Of a stretch of DNA of 64,000 nt, positions 26,023-33,946 are shown in pieces (position 1 is the stretch's first letter; each line of letters opens with the position of its first letter). Source of the DNA: Mycobacterium sp. BK086. GTDB taxonomy: Bacteria; Actinomycetota; Actinomycetes; Mycobacteriales; Mycobacteriaceae. The position numbers and the translations under genes are program-made. The stretch spans positions 248,001 to 312,000 of the forward strand of contig SNWL01000007.1 in the NCBI GenBank assembly GCA_004362315.1, in the 5' to 3' direction. The notes under the pieces were generated by a model, which saw only the letters and a program-made list of their open reading frames with translations, searched no databases and was not told where the DNA came from.

Positions 26023-26819
26023 TGACCGACGTCGAGACCCCCGCCGCTCTTGGAGAGCGGCGGGGCAACGTCCTGCTCATCACGATCAACCGCCCGGAGG
26101 CGCGCAACGCCGTCAACGGTGCGGTCAGCACCGCGGTCGGTGACCTGCTGCAGCAGGCCCAGGACGACGCGGACGTCTGGGCTGTGGTGATCACCGGTGC
26201 CGGCGACAAGTCGTTCTGCGCCGGTGCCGACCTGAAGGCGATCTATAAGCGGGAGAACCTCTTTCACCCGCAGCACCCGGAGTGGGGCTTCGCGGGCTAC
26301 GTCCGGCACTTCATCGACAAGCCGACCATCGCCGCGGTCAACGGCACCGCTCTGGGCGGCGGCACCGAGCTGGCGCTGGCCAGCGACCTGGTGGTTGCCG
26401 AGCAGAGTGCCAAGTTCGGCCTGCCCGAAGTCAAGCGTGGCCTGGTGGCCGCGGCCGGCGGCGTGTTCCGCATCGTCGACCATTTGCCGCGCAAGGTGGC
26501 CATGCAGATGCTGTTCACCGGCGAACCGATCACCGCCGCCGAAGCGCTCGACTGGGGCCTGATCAACGACGTGGTGCCCGACGGTACCGTCGTCGACGCG
26601 GCTTTGGCTCTGGCGCAACGGATTACGGTCAACGCTCCGCTGGCCGTGCAGGCCAGTAAGCGCGTCGCGGTCGGCGTCGACGACGGCATCATCACCGACG
26701 ACGAGGCCGGCTGGACCCGCACCATGCGCGAGATCGGCCCTCTGATGAAGTCCGAGGACGCCAAAGAGGGGCCGCTGGCCTTCGCCGAGAAGCGCCAGCC
26801 GGTCTGGAAGGCGCGCTAG
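26022..26819 (+). CDS. Enoyl-CoA hydratase (crotonase family)
   Basis: A 265-residue protein translated from GTG 26022, coupled to the thiolase. The oxyanion-hole segment is CAGADLKAI, and both hydratase glutamates are in place: E116 in LGGGTELAL and E136 in FGLPEVKRG. It should therefore be an authentic 2-enoyl-CoA hydratase rather than an isomerase. Its partner thiolase suggests a dedicated beta-oxidation pair, though no 3-hydroxyacyl-CoA dehydrogenase is adjacent. The 3' end overlaps the convergent fasciclin gene by 4 bases. Confidence 0.93.
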   Translation: MTDVETPAALGERRGNVLLITINRPEARNAVNGAVSTAVGDLLQQAQDDADVWAVVITGAGDKSFCAGADLKAIYKRENLFHPQHPEWGFAGYVRHFIDKPTIAAVNGTALGGGTELALASDLVVAEQSAKFGLPEVKRGLVAAAGGVFRIVDHLPRKVAMQMLFTGEPITAAEALDWGLINDVVPDGTVVDAALALAQRITVNAPLAVQASKRVAVGVDDGIITDDEAGWTRTMREIGPLMKSEDAKEGPLAFAEKRQPVWKAR

Positions 26820-27601
26820 GCGGGCTTGGTCGTTGTCGTCGGCGTCGTTGAGGGCGCCGACGACGACGTCTCGGCCGAGGTCGACGTCGGGGTCTCGGTG
26901 GCCGACGTGCTCGTGGTGGTCGTCGCCGTGTTCGGCTCCGGGGCATCGCCCGGGCTGAGCACGGTGTCGATCATGTAGATGTAGGCGCCGGACGCGGTGT
27001 AGCTGCACACCACCTTGACGTCATCGTTGATCTTGATGTCGCCGCCCTTGCCGGTCACGTTCACGACGCTGCCCTGTTGCGTCGGCATCTTGCCGTGCAG
27101 GTCGTCGGGGCCGAGGTAGCCGAGGACGAGGTGATAGAAGAGGGTCGACGTCAGCAGCGCCGGGTCACTCTTGAGCTGCGCCAGGGTGCTCTCGTCGAGT
27201 TTGGCGAACGCGTCGTTGGTCGGTGCGAACACCACGTACGGGCCGCCGTCGATCACGCTGACGATGTTCACGGCGGGGTCCAAGCCGCCGGAGATCGCCG
27301 CGCTGAAGGTGCTCAGATCCGGGTTGGCGGCGATGGCCGCTGTCGCCCGCTGGGTGCCCATGCTCGCGAACGATCCGGCACCGGTTGGGATGCGGTTCTT
27401 GTAGGCGTCGCAGCCCGAGCCCTGCGGATCGGGCAGCTGGGTCGGGCCGACTGCCGGAAAGGCCGACGTTGTCGTCGTCGGCGCGGCCGGAGTGGTGGGC
27501 GTCGGCGTCGGATCGGCGTAGGCCTGGACGGCGGTCGGGATGGCGACGGCGATGGCCGCAAGCGCCGCGGCGACGCCCAGGGACTTCGTACGAGTGCTCA
27601 C
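26816..27601 (-). CDS. Secreted fasciclin (FAS1)-domain protein with Thr/Ser-rich tail
   Basis: A 261-residue protein. The signal peptide (~1-30) ends VQAYADP. A Pro/Thr-rich stretch (TPTPTTPAAPTTTTSAFP) comes next, followed by one FAS1 domain of the MPT70/MPT83 kind (ASMGTQRATAAIAANPDLST, later VVFAPTNDAFAKL and LFYHLVLGYLGPDDL). Cys residues at ~64 and ~195 could pair as in MPT70. The last ~40 residues are almost pure Thr/Ser/Pro, a likely O-mannosylation region. Probable role: surface-adhesive or matrix-type exported protein. There is no lipobox, so it is secreted or wall-associated. Confidence 0.9.
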   Translation of the reverse strand: MSTRTKSLGVAAALAAIAVAIPTAVQAYADPTPTPTTPAAPTTTTSAFPAVGPTQLPDPQGSGCDAYKNRIPTGAGSFASMGTQRATAAIAANPDLSTFSAAISGGLDPAVNIVSVIDGGPYVVFAPTNDAFAKLDESTLAQLKSDPALLTSTLFYHLVLGYLGPDDLHGKMPTQQGSVVNVTGKGGDIKINDDVKVVCSYTASGAYIYMIDTVLSPGDAPEPNTATTTTSTSATETPTSTSAETSSSAPSTTPTTTTKPA

Positions 27602-27720
27602 TTCGGCTCCTTTGAGTCTCTAATGGAGTCGGCGAAATGCGGGTCCCCGTTACCGCTGCGCCGCCGAGAATCGTACGTGCAGCAAAGTGTGAGTCTCAAA
27701 ACGACCGGTGAATCGGCTGG

Positions 27721-29034
27721 TCAGAGCCCTGGACGGCGGACCCGCCAGCACAGCAGAGCCGCCACCGCGCACAGTCCGGCCGCCAGGTAGAACGCCAGGT
27801 CGTAGGTGCCCTGGAGGTCGCGCAGCCGGCCGGCCCCGACGGCCGCCACGGCCGCGCCGACCTGGTGGGCGGCGAATACCCAGCCGAACACCACCGGCGA
27901 GCGCGTTCCGAAGTACTCGCGGCACAGCACGATCGTCGGCGGCACGGTGGCCACCCAGTCCAGCCCGTAGAAGATGATGAACACCCACGTGCCCGGCTCG
28001 GCCTGCGGAGAAAGCAGGGCGGGCAGCGCCAGCAACGACAGCCCGCGGCCGAGGTAATAGACCACCAGCAGCAGCCGAGGGTCGACGCGATCGGTGAGCC
28101 ACCCGGACAGGATCGTGCCCGCGACGTCGAGCACACCGACGGTCGCCAGCAGCCCGGCCGCCAGGGTGGTGGGCATGCCGTGGTCGTTGGCCGCCGGGAT
28201 GAAGTGTGTGCCGATCAGTCCGTTGGTGGTCATGCCGCAGATCGCGAAGCTGCCTGCCAGCAGCCAGAATGCCGGGACGCGCGCGCCGATGACGAGACCG
28301 TCGAACGCGGCCCGGAAACTCGACGCCGGAACTGCTTGCGGTGCTTCGGTTTCGGTGGCCCCGTAGGGCAACAGGCCCTTGTCGGCGGGATAGTTGCGCA
28401 TCAGCAGGAGCACTGGCGGTACCACCGCCAGGGCGGCGGCCGCGACGATCAGCGACGCCCAGCGCCAGCCGTGGCGGGTGGTCACCTCCGCGATGATCGG
28501 CAGGAAGATCAACTGCCCGGTGGCGCCGGCCGCGGTGAGTACCCCGGTGACCAGCCCGCGGCGTTCCTCGAACCATCGCACCGCGACGGTGGCGACGAAT
28601 CCCATCGAGATGGCGCCCGTACCCGCGCCCACCAGAACGCCCCACAGCAGCACGAGCTGCCAGCTCGCCGTCATCAGCACGCTGGCCGCCGAACCCGACG
28701 CGATCAGCAGCAGCGCCGCCGCGAGCACCGGGCGCACGCCGAACCGGTCCATCAGGGCGGCCGCGAACGGAGCCGTGAGCCCGAACAGCGTCATGTTGAC
28801 CGACATCGCCAAGCCGACGGTGCCGTGCGACCAGCCGAACTCGTGGTGCAGCGGGTTCATCATCACGCCGGGGACCGAGCGGAACCCGGCCGCGCCGAGG
28901 ATCGCCACGAAGCTGACGGCGGCCACGACCCAGGCCCAGTGCAGGCCGGTCCGGGTGGCCGGTCCAGAGGATGTGGAGGTCACCGGATCACTCTGGCGTT
29001 TCGGTGCCGATCCGGCTAGTGGCAAGAATGACAC
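27721..29034 (-). CDS. MFS transporter (monocarboxylate/oxalate-formate-like)
   Basis: A 437-residue protein with 12 predicted helices. It has the loop-2 motif (MDRFGVRPVLAAA) and an Arg in helix 4 (GMSMGFV-type region followed by RWFEERRGLVTG), giving the look of the MCT/OFA group of MFS symporters. The start is uncertain: ATG 29034 leaves only 30 bp to the divergent regulator, while GTG 28983 would trim 17 non-hydrophobic residues. Pairing with a GlxA-type regulator suggests substrate-induced import or efflux of a small organic compound. Confidence 0.85.
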   Translation of the reverse strand: MSFLPLAGSAPKRQSDPVTSTSSGPATRTGLHWAWVVAAVSFVAILGAAGFRSVPGVMMNPLHHEFGWSHGTVGLAMSVNMTLFGLTAPFAAALMDRFGVRPVLAAALLLIASGSAASVLMTASWQLVLLWGVLVGAGTGAISMGFVATVAVRWFEERRGLVTGVLTAAGATGQLIFLPIIAEVTTRHGWRWASLIVAAAALAVVPPVLLLMRNYPADKGLLPYGATETEAPQAVPASSFRAAFDGLVIGARVPAFWLLAGSFAICGMTTNGLIGTHFIPAANDHGMPTTLAAGLLATVGVLDVAGTILSGWLTDRVDPRLLLVVYYLGRGLSLLALPALLSPQAEPGTWVFIIFYGLDWVATVPPTIVLCREYFGTRSPVVFGWVFAAHQVGAAVAAVGAGRLRDLQGTYDLAFYLAAGLCAVAALLCWRVRRPGL

Positions 29035-29047
29035 TATTCGTTAAAAA

Positions 29048-29067
29048 CATGCCAGACTGGCGGCATG
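29048..29067. promoter_or_regulatory. Inverted repeat over the regulator start codon
   Basis: CATGCC and GGCATG (29048-29053, 29062-29067) flank an inner GCCAgacTGGC repeat. The right arm contains the ATG of the GlxA-type regulator. It is a candidate autoregulatory or divergent operator between the regulator and the MFS gene. Confidence 0.35.
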
Positions 29068-30027
29068 CATCGCGTGGCCGTTCTGCTGCTGGATCACGTC
29101 GTCGGCTTCGACGCCGGGATCGCGCCGCTCTTGTTCGGCGCGGCCACCGGCGCCGATGGGGTGCCGCTCTACGAGGTGGTGGTGTGCGGGCTGAGCCGTG
29201 ACCCGGTCGCCACCACCAACGGCTACGCCATCGTCCCGGCGGCCGGCCCCGAGGCACTGGCGACCGCCGACACCGTCGTCGTCCCCGGCACCCGCTACCA
29301 GCCCGCCCGGCTGCACGGCGTGCTGGAGCCCGACGCCGCAGCCGCGCTGGCCTCGATCCGGCCCGGCACGCGGATGGTGTCGATCTGTACCGGCGCTTTC
29401 GTCTTGGCCGCCGGAGGACTACTCGAGGGCAGGCGCGCCACCACGCACTGGCGCTTCGCCGACGACCTGCGCGCTCTGCACCCCGATGTGGTGCTCGACG
29501 AGAACGTGCTGTTCGTCGACGACGGGGACGTGTTGTCGTCGGCCGGGCTGGCCGCCGGAATCGACTTGTGCCTGCACATCATTCGCGCGGACCACGGCGC
29601 GTCGGTGGCCAACGACGTGGCCCGCTACTGCGTCGTGCCGCCGTGGCGCGAGGGCGGGCAGGCCCAGTTCATCGAGCGACAGGTGCCGGGGGATGACGAC
29701 GGATATGCCTCGACCGCGGCGACGAGGCAGTGGGCGCTGGATCATCTCGACGAGGAGCTGTCGATCGAACAACTCGCCCGGCACGCCCAGATGAGCGAGC
29801 GCACGTTCTGTCGCCGCTTCCGCGAGGAGACCGGGCAGTCGCCCGGCGGCTGGGTGCGAAGCCGCCGGGTCGAGCTCGCCCGCGAATTGCTGGAGACCCA
29901 CGATCTGCCCGTCGACGAGGTGGCCCGCCGCGCCGGCCTGGGATCGGGCGGTAATCTTCGTCACCATCTGCGGCGCGGCCTCGGCATGTCGCCCTCGAGC
30001 TACCGCAAGGTGTTTCAGGGCAGCTGA
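29065..30027 (+). CDS. GlxA/FtrA-type AraC regulator with DJ-1/PfpI domain
   Basis: A 320-residue protein. Residues ~1-195 form a class I glutamine-amidotransferase-like (DJ-1/PfpI) domain with the nucleophile-elbow Cys in VSICTGAFVLAAGG and the GlxA-typical RRATTHWRF. Residues ~205-320 hold two AraC helix-turn-helix units (LSIEQLARHAQMSERTFCRR; LPVDEVARRAGLGSGGNLRH). GlxA-type proteins are transcription activators of catabolic genes, and the amidotransferase domain is thought to bind ligand rather than catalyse. It is divergent from the MFS gene, which is the probable target. Confidence 0.92.
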   Translation: MHRVAVLLLDHVVGFDAGIAPLLFGAATGADGVPLYEVVVCGLSRDPVATTNGYAIVPAAGPEALATADTVVVPGTRYQPARLHGVLEPDAAAALASIRPGTRMVSICTGAFVLAAGGLLEGRRATTHWRFADDLRALHPDVVLDENVLFVDDGDVLSSAGLAAGIDLCLHIIRADHGASVANDVARYCVVPPWREGGQAQFIERQVPGDDDGYASTAATRQWALDHLDEELSIEQLARHAQMSERTFCRRFREETGQSPGGWVRSRRVELARELLETHDLPVDEVARRAGLGSGGNLRHHLRRGLGMSPSSYRKVFQGS

Positions 30028-30042
30028 ACCCGTCTGCCTACG

Positions 30043-30573
30043 ATGACCGCCATGGCCGAACCATTGATCATGTCCGTGCGCGGACAATCGCCCGAATTGC
30101 ACGAAGAGTCCTGGGTCGCCCCCAACGCGGCGGTGATCGGGCAGGTGCGACTCGCGGCGCGGGCCAGCGTTTGGTACTCGGCGACGCTGCGCGCGGAGGC
30201 CGAGTCGATCGAGGTCGGCGAGGGCAGCAACATCCAGGACGGCGCGACCGTGCACGTCGACCCCGGATTCCCGGCGCGGATCGGCGCCGGCGTGACGGTC
30301 GGGCACAACGCGGTGCTGCACGGCTGCACGGTCGAGGACGGGTCCCTGGTCGGGATGGGCTCCATCGTGCTCAACGGAGCGGTGATCGGCGCGGGCTCGA
30401 TCGTGGGTGCCGGCGCGGTGGTGCCCCAGGGCATGGTCGTGCCGCCGCGCTCACTGGTCGCCGGGGTACCGGCCAAGGTCCGCCGCGAGCTCTCCGACGC
30501 CGAGCTGGACGGCAACAACCTCAACGCCGCGGTCTACGAACACCTCATCGACCTGCACCGCAACCCTGAGTAG
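30043..30573 (+). CDS. Gamma-class carbonic anhydrase-like hexapeptide-repeat protein
   Basis: A 176-residue left-handed beta-helix protein (start at ATG 30043 or ATG 30052). Hexapeptide turns run from AVIGQVRLAARASVWYSATL to VVPPRSLVAGVPAKVRREL. The three metal-ligand histidines expected for gamma-carbonic anhydrases can be placed in TVHVDP, TVGHNAV and VLHGC. A trimer with metal between subunits is expected, in the cytoplasm. Some relatives are inactive or act as acetyltransferases, so catalysis is inferred from the His set. It sits 15 bp behind the GlxA-type regulator. Confidence 0.9.
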   Translation: MTAMAEPLIMSVRGQSPELHEESWVAPNAAVIGQVRLAARASVWYSATLRAEAESIEVGEGSNIQDGATVHVDPGFPARIGAGVTVGHNAVLHGCTVEDGSLVGMGSIVLNGAVIGAGSIVGAGAVVPQGMVVPPRSLVAGVPAKVRRELSDAELDGNNLNAAVYEHLIDLHRNPE

Positions 30574-30608
30574 GTTTGCGCCGGCGCCAGAATGCCGATA
30601 GTCCTAGC

Positions 30609-31751
30609 GTGCACTCGCAGCGGATTCTGGTCACCGGTGCCACCGGATACGTCGGCTCCAGGCTGATCGCCGGCCTGCTCGACGCCGGACACGAGGTCGT
30701 CGCCGCCACGCGCGACCCCGAAAAGCTCGGTCGGTTCGGGTGGTGTGATCGCGTGCAGGCCGTCGTGCTGGATGCCGACGATCCGACGTCGGTGGAGACG
30801 GCGTTCGCCGTCGCCGGTCCGATCGACGTCGTCTACTACCTGGTGCACGCGATCGGTCAGCCCGGCTTCCGCGAGCTGGACAACGCCGCGGCGTCGACCG
30901 TCGCGGCCGGGGCCAAGGCGGCCGGGGTGCGGCGGATCGTTTACCTCGGCGGGTTCGTGCCCGACGACGGCACGCTGTCGGAACATCTGGCCAGCCGGGC
31001 CGAGGTGGCCGCGGCGCTCAACATCGAGGGCGGGGCCGAGCTGGTCTGGCTCGGAGCCGCGGTGATCATCGGTGCCGGGTCGACGTCGTTCGAAATGGTC
31101 CGCTATGTGGGGGACCGCTTCTGGCTGATCCCGTTGCCGCCCTGGGCCGATCACGACATCGACCCGATCTCGATCCGCGACGTGCTGTATTACCTGCTGG
31201 CCGCGGCGGACTCGGCGCTGGTGCCTGCCGGCTCCTACGACATCGCCGGGCCGGGCCGCATGACCTATCGCGAGCTGTTGTCCACCTACATCGACGCGGT
31301 GGGTGCGGTCCGGGCCGGTCTGCCGATGCGCGATGTCCTGCCGCGCGCTGTCGTGGGCCGGGTGGCCGGCGCCGCGGTGCCGGTACCGACGGGGCTGGCG
31401 GCCGATCTGATCGAATCACTGGACCATCCGATGACGGCCTCCGACACTGTCTTACGTGATCACGTGCCCGATCCGCCGGGTGGGCTCACCGCCATCGAAG
31501 ACGCCGTCGCCGCGGCGGTGTCCCGTCGAGAGCCGCGTCCGGTCGACAAGCTGGCCGACCCGCACCACCTGGCCGACAGCGACCCGGTCTGGGCCGGGGG
31601 AGACGTCCTTCGGCTGCGGCGGATGGCGGCGACGGTGACGCCTTCGGTGGCGCGGCCCGCGCTGGGACTGCTCGACGCGGTGCCGGGACCGCTGGCGGGC
31701 GCGCTGCGCACCGGCCTGGACCTGCTGCTGGCGAAGGTGCGTGCCGGATGA
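30609..31751 (+). CDS. NAD(P)-binding NmrA/epimerase-like protein
   Basis: Start GTG 30609 (VHSQRILVTGATGYVGSRLI) is preferred over an upstream in-frame TTG; it gives ~380 residues. The Rossmann motif TGATGYVGSRL is at the N-terminus. There is no YxxxK in the standard place (VYYLVHAIG, then VYLGGFVPD), so it belongs with atypical SDRs that bind NAD(P) but may not be classical reductases. The C-terminal half contains a segment rich in His/Asp (DKLADPHHLADSDPVW). The stop overlaps the CPBP gene by 4 bases (ATGA), implying coupled expression. Confidence 0.85.
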   Translation: MHSQRILVTGATGYVGSRLIAGLLDAGHEVVAATRDPEKLGRFGWCDRVQAVVLDADDPTSVETAFAVAGPIDVVYYLVHAIGQPGFRELDNAAASTVAAGAKAAGVRRIVYLGGFVPDDGTLSEHLASRAEVAAALNIEGGAELVWLGAAVIIGAGSTSFEMVRYVGDRFWLIPLPPWADHDIDPISIRDVLYYLLAAADSALVPAGSYDIAGPGRMTYRELLSTYIDAVGAVRAGLPMRDVLPRAVVGRVAGAAVPVPTGLAADLIESLDHPMTASDTVLRDHVPDPPGGLTAIEDAVAAAVSRREPRPVDKLADPHHLADSDPVWAGGDVLRLRRMAATVTPSVARPALGLLDAVPGPLAGALRTGLDLLLAKVRAG

Positions 31752-32449
31752 CGACATTGGCCGAGATTCGCGCTGTCGTCACCAATAATGCTGTGCCGCA
31801 GTCAGAATGGCCATCGGTCATTCGGCGCAGACGGATCATCGTCTGTGTGGTGCTGGTCGTCGGCGCCGTGCTGCTTGGTCTTTCGTTGAGCCGGACCCCT
31901 GGCGATACGGCGTTCTACTGGCTGACATTCGCACTGGCGGCGGCATGGGGGTTCGGGTCGCTGCTGTCGGGTCCTCTGCACCTGGGCTGCATCCGCTGGC
32001 GTGGGCGCAATCAGCGACCGGTGCTGACCGGCATCACGATCGGGCTTCTGCTCGGGGGTGTGTTCGTGGTGGGTGGTTTCGTGGTTCGCGAGATCGGGCC
32101 GGTGGCCCAACTCATTTCGCGAGTTCTGGAGTACGCCAACCACGGCAGCCTGACACTGGTCGTGATCATCACGCTGGTGAATGGTTTCGCCGAGGAGCTG
32201 TTCTTCCGCGGGGCGCTGTATTCCGCGCTCGGCGGGTTCCATCCGGTGCTGATCTCCACGCTGCTGTACATCGTGGCGACCTGTGCCAGTGGCAATCCCA
32301 TGCTCGGCTTCGCCGCGATCATCTTGGGCACCGTGAATGCCTGGCAGCGCCGAGCCACCGGCGGAGTGCTGGCACCTGTCCTCACCCACGTGGTGTGGGG
32401 GCTGATCATGGTGCTGGCACTGCCGCCGATGTTCGGTGTGTCGACTTAA
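31748..32449 (+). CDS. CPBP-family intramembrane metalloprotease
   Basis: A 233-residue membrane protein with about six helices. The conserved motif 1, EEXXXR, is in FAEELFFRGALY and a later motif His is in VLTHVVWG, so the glutamate/histidine active site of CPBP (Abi/CAAX-type) proteases appears complete. Relatives process prenylated proteins or confer self-protection to peptides in other bacteria; the substrate here is unknown. It is translationally coupled to the NmrA-like protein and overlaps the convergent MFS gene by 4 bases. Confidence 0.88.
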   Translation: MTTLAEIRAVVTNNAVPQSEWPSVIRRRRIIVCVVLVVGAVLLGLSLSRTPGDTAFYWLTFALAAAWGFGSLLSGPLHLGCIRWRGRNQRPVLTGITIGLLLGGVFVVGGFVVREIGPVAQLISRVLEYANHGSLTLVVIITLVNGFAEELFFRGALYSALGGFHPVLISTLLYIVATCASGNPMLGFAAIILGTVNAWQRRATGGVLAPVLTHVVWGLIMVLALPPMFGVST

Positions 32450-33732
32450 CCGAGTGGGTGGGCGATTTCGTCCCTGGGCATGCGCGCCGCGACGAGCGCG
32501 ACCGCGGCCAGCAGTACCGGTGCGATACCGACCACGGCGAAGATGACCTCCACCGGGACCACCTTGGACAGTGGACCTGCGACCGCCATCGACACCGGCA
32601 TGAATGCCAGCGAGACGAAGAAGTCCAGGCTCGACACCCGGCCCAGCATGTGCGGCGGTACGCGACGCTGTAGCAGGGTGCCCCAGATGACGCCAGCGCC
32701 TTCACCGATACCGATGAGGAACAGCGCGGCCAGCATCAGTGGCAGCGAGGACGTCGTGCCGACGATCACGAACGGCACCGAGCCCACGCTCCACATCGTC
32801 ATCATCACCGTGAGATAGCGCCGTGGCAGCGGCCGTGAGGCCACCACCACGGCACCTATCGCACTTCCCACCCCGAATGCGGCGAGCATCAGGCCGTACA
32901 CCTGCTCGCCGTCGGCGAACCGGTCACGGGCGATGAATGGCAGCAGCACCTCGATCGGACCCAGCGCCAAGAACACCCAGGTGCTGGCGAACAGCAGCGT
33001 CCAGCGCAGCCATGGGGTGTGGACCACGAAGCGCAGCCCGTCACGGAGGTCGGCGAGCACGTGCGGCTTCTCCCGCTCGACGGTCAGCACGATGTGCTCG
33101 CCGTGCCCGGGACGCATCGCCACCAGCAGGATCAGGCCGATCACCATGAGCACCGTCACCGCCACCGAGCCCACAGCGGGGAACGTGAGCCCGATCAGGA
33201 CACCCGCGACAGCGGGGCCGACGGCCTGCTGCAGGGTCGGCCGGATCGTGCCTTCGACACCGTTGGCGGCGAGCAGGTGCTCCGCGGGCAGGATGCGCGG
33301 CAGATAGGCGTTGTAGGCCGGGAAGAAGAACGCCGCGCCGATGCCGAGAACCGTTGCGGCGACGGCCATATGCCACAGTTTGAGCTCGCCGACCAGGCCG
33401 AGGACGGCCACCGCGCCGGTCGCGACGACATTCGCGGCCTCGACGGCGATGATGATGGCGCGCTGCGGAACCCGGTCCGCGACGATGCCGCCGACCAGCA
33501 TGAAGGCCAGCATGCCGCCGGCCAGGCAGGCCGCGACCAAGGACAGCGCGGCCGGGTCGTCGGCCAGTGCGATGACCTGAAGGGCCATCACCACGGCCCA
33601 CATGCCTTCGGCGAACAGGAACAGCGACATCGCCGCGATGAGCAGACGGAATTCGCGGAATTGGAAGGGCGCGAGCACGCGCCATCGGCCGGTGGTTCTC
33701 ACCGGCTCGTCGATGTCGCAGGGCGTGCTCAT
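32446..33732 (-). CDS. MFS transporter (MFS_3/EntS-like exporter)
   Basis: A 428-residue protein with 12 predicted helices. The cytoplasmic start (APFQFREFRLLIAAMSLFLF), GGIVADRVPQRAII in loop 2-3 and the late LLQRRVPPHMLGRVSSLD are the signatures of the MFS_3 group, which includes siderophore exporters and macrolide/tetracycline-type efflux pumps. Export of a small molecule is the best guess. A 214-bp spacer separates it from the divergent exported beta-propeller gene; no strong repeat was seen in that spacer. Confidence 0.88.
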   Translation of the reverse strand: MSTPCDIDEPVRTTGRWRVLAPFQFREFRLLIAAMSLFLFAEGMWAVVMALQVIALADDPAALSLVAACLAGGMLAFMLVGGIVADRVPQRAIIIAVEAANVVATGAVAVLGLVGELKLWHMAVAATVLGIGAAFFFPAYNAYLPRILPAEHLLAANGVEGTIRPTLQQAVGPAVAGVLIGLTFPAVGSVAVTVLMVIGLILLVAMRPGHGEHIVLTVEREKPHVLADLRDGLRFVVHTPWLRWTLLFASTWVFLALGPIEVLLPFIARDRFADGEQVYGLMLAAFGVGSAIGAVVVASRPLPRRYLTVMMTMWSVGSVPFVIVGTTSSLPLMLAALFLIGIGEGAGVIWGTLLQRRVPPHMLGRVSSLDFFVSLAFMPVSMAVAGPLSKVVPVEVIFAVVGIAPVLLAAVALVAARMPRDEIAHPLG

Positions 33733-33946
33733 CCGTCGATGGTCGCTGACGGATCGCGGCCGAGTCCAACGATTTTCAGGTCGGCCGAACGGGTCCGCGG
33801 CACCTGACGGCCCCGCTGACCAGCATCGAACCTAAGAATGTCCTGGCAGTTTTTCGCGCGGTCTATGTGCGATCGCTGGGGTGACATTGAATTGACGACA
33901 CCGTCGATTACTCGGGTGCGACGGATGTCAGCTTCGGGGGTGCGAC

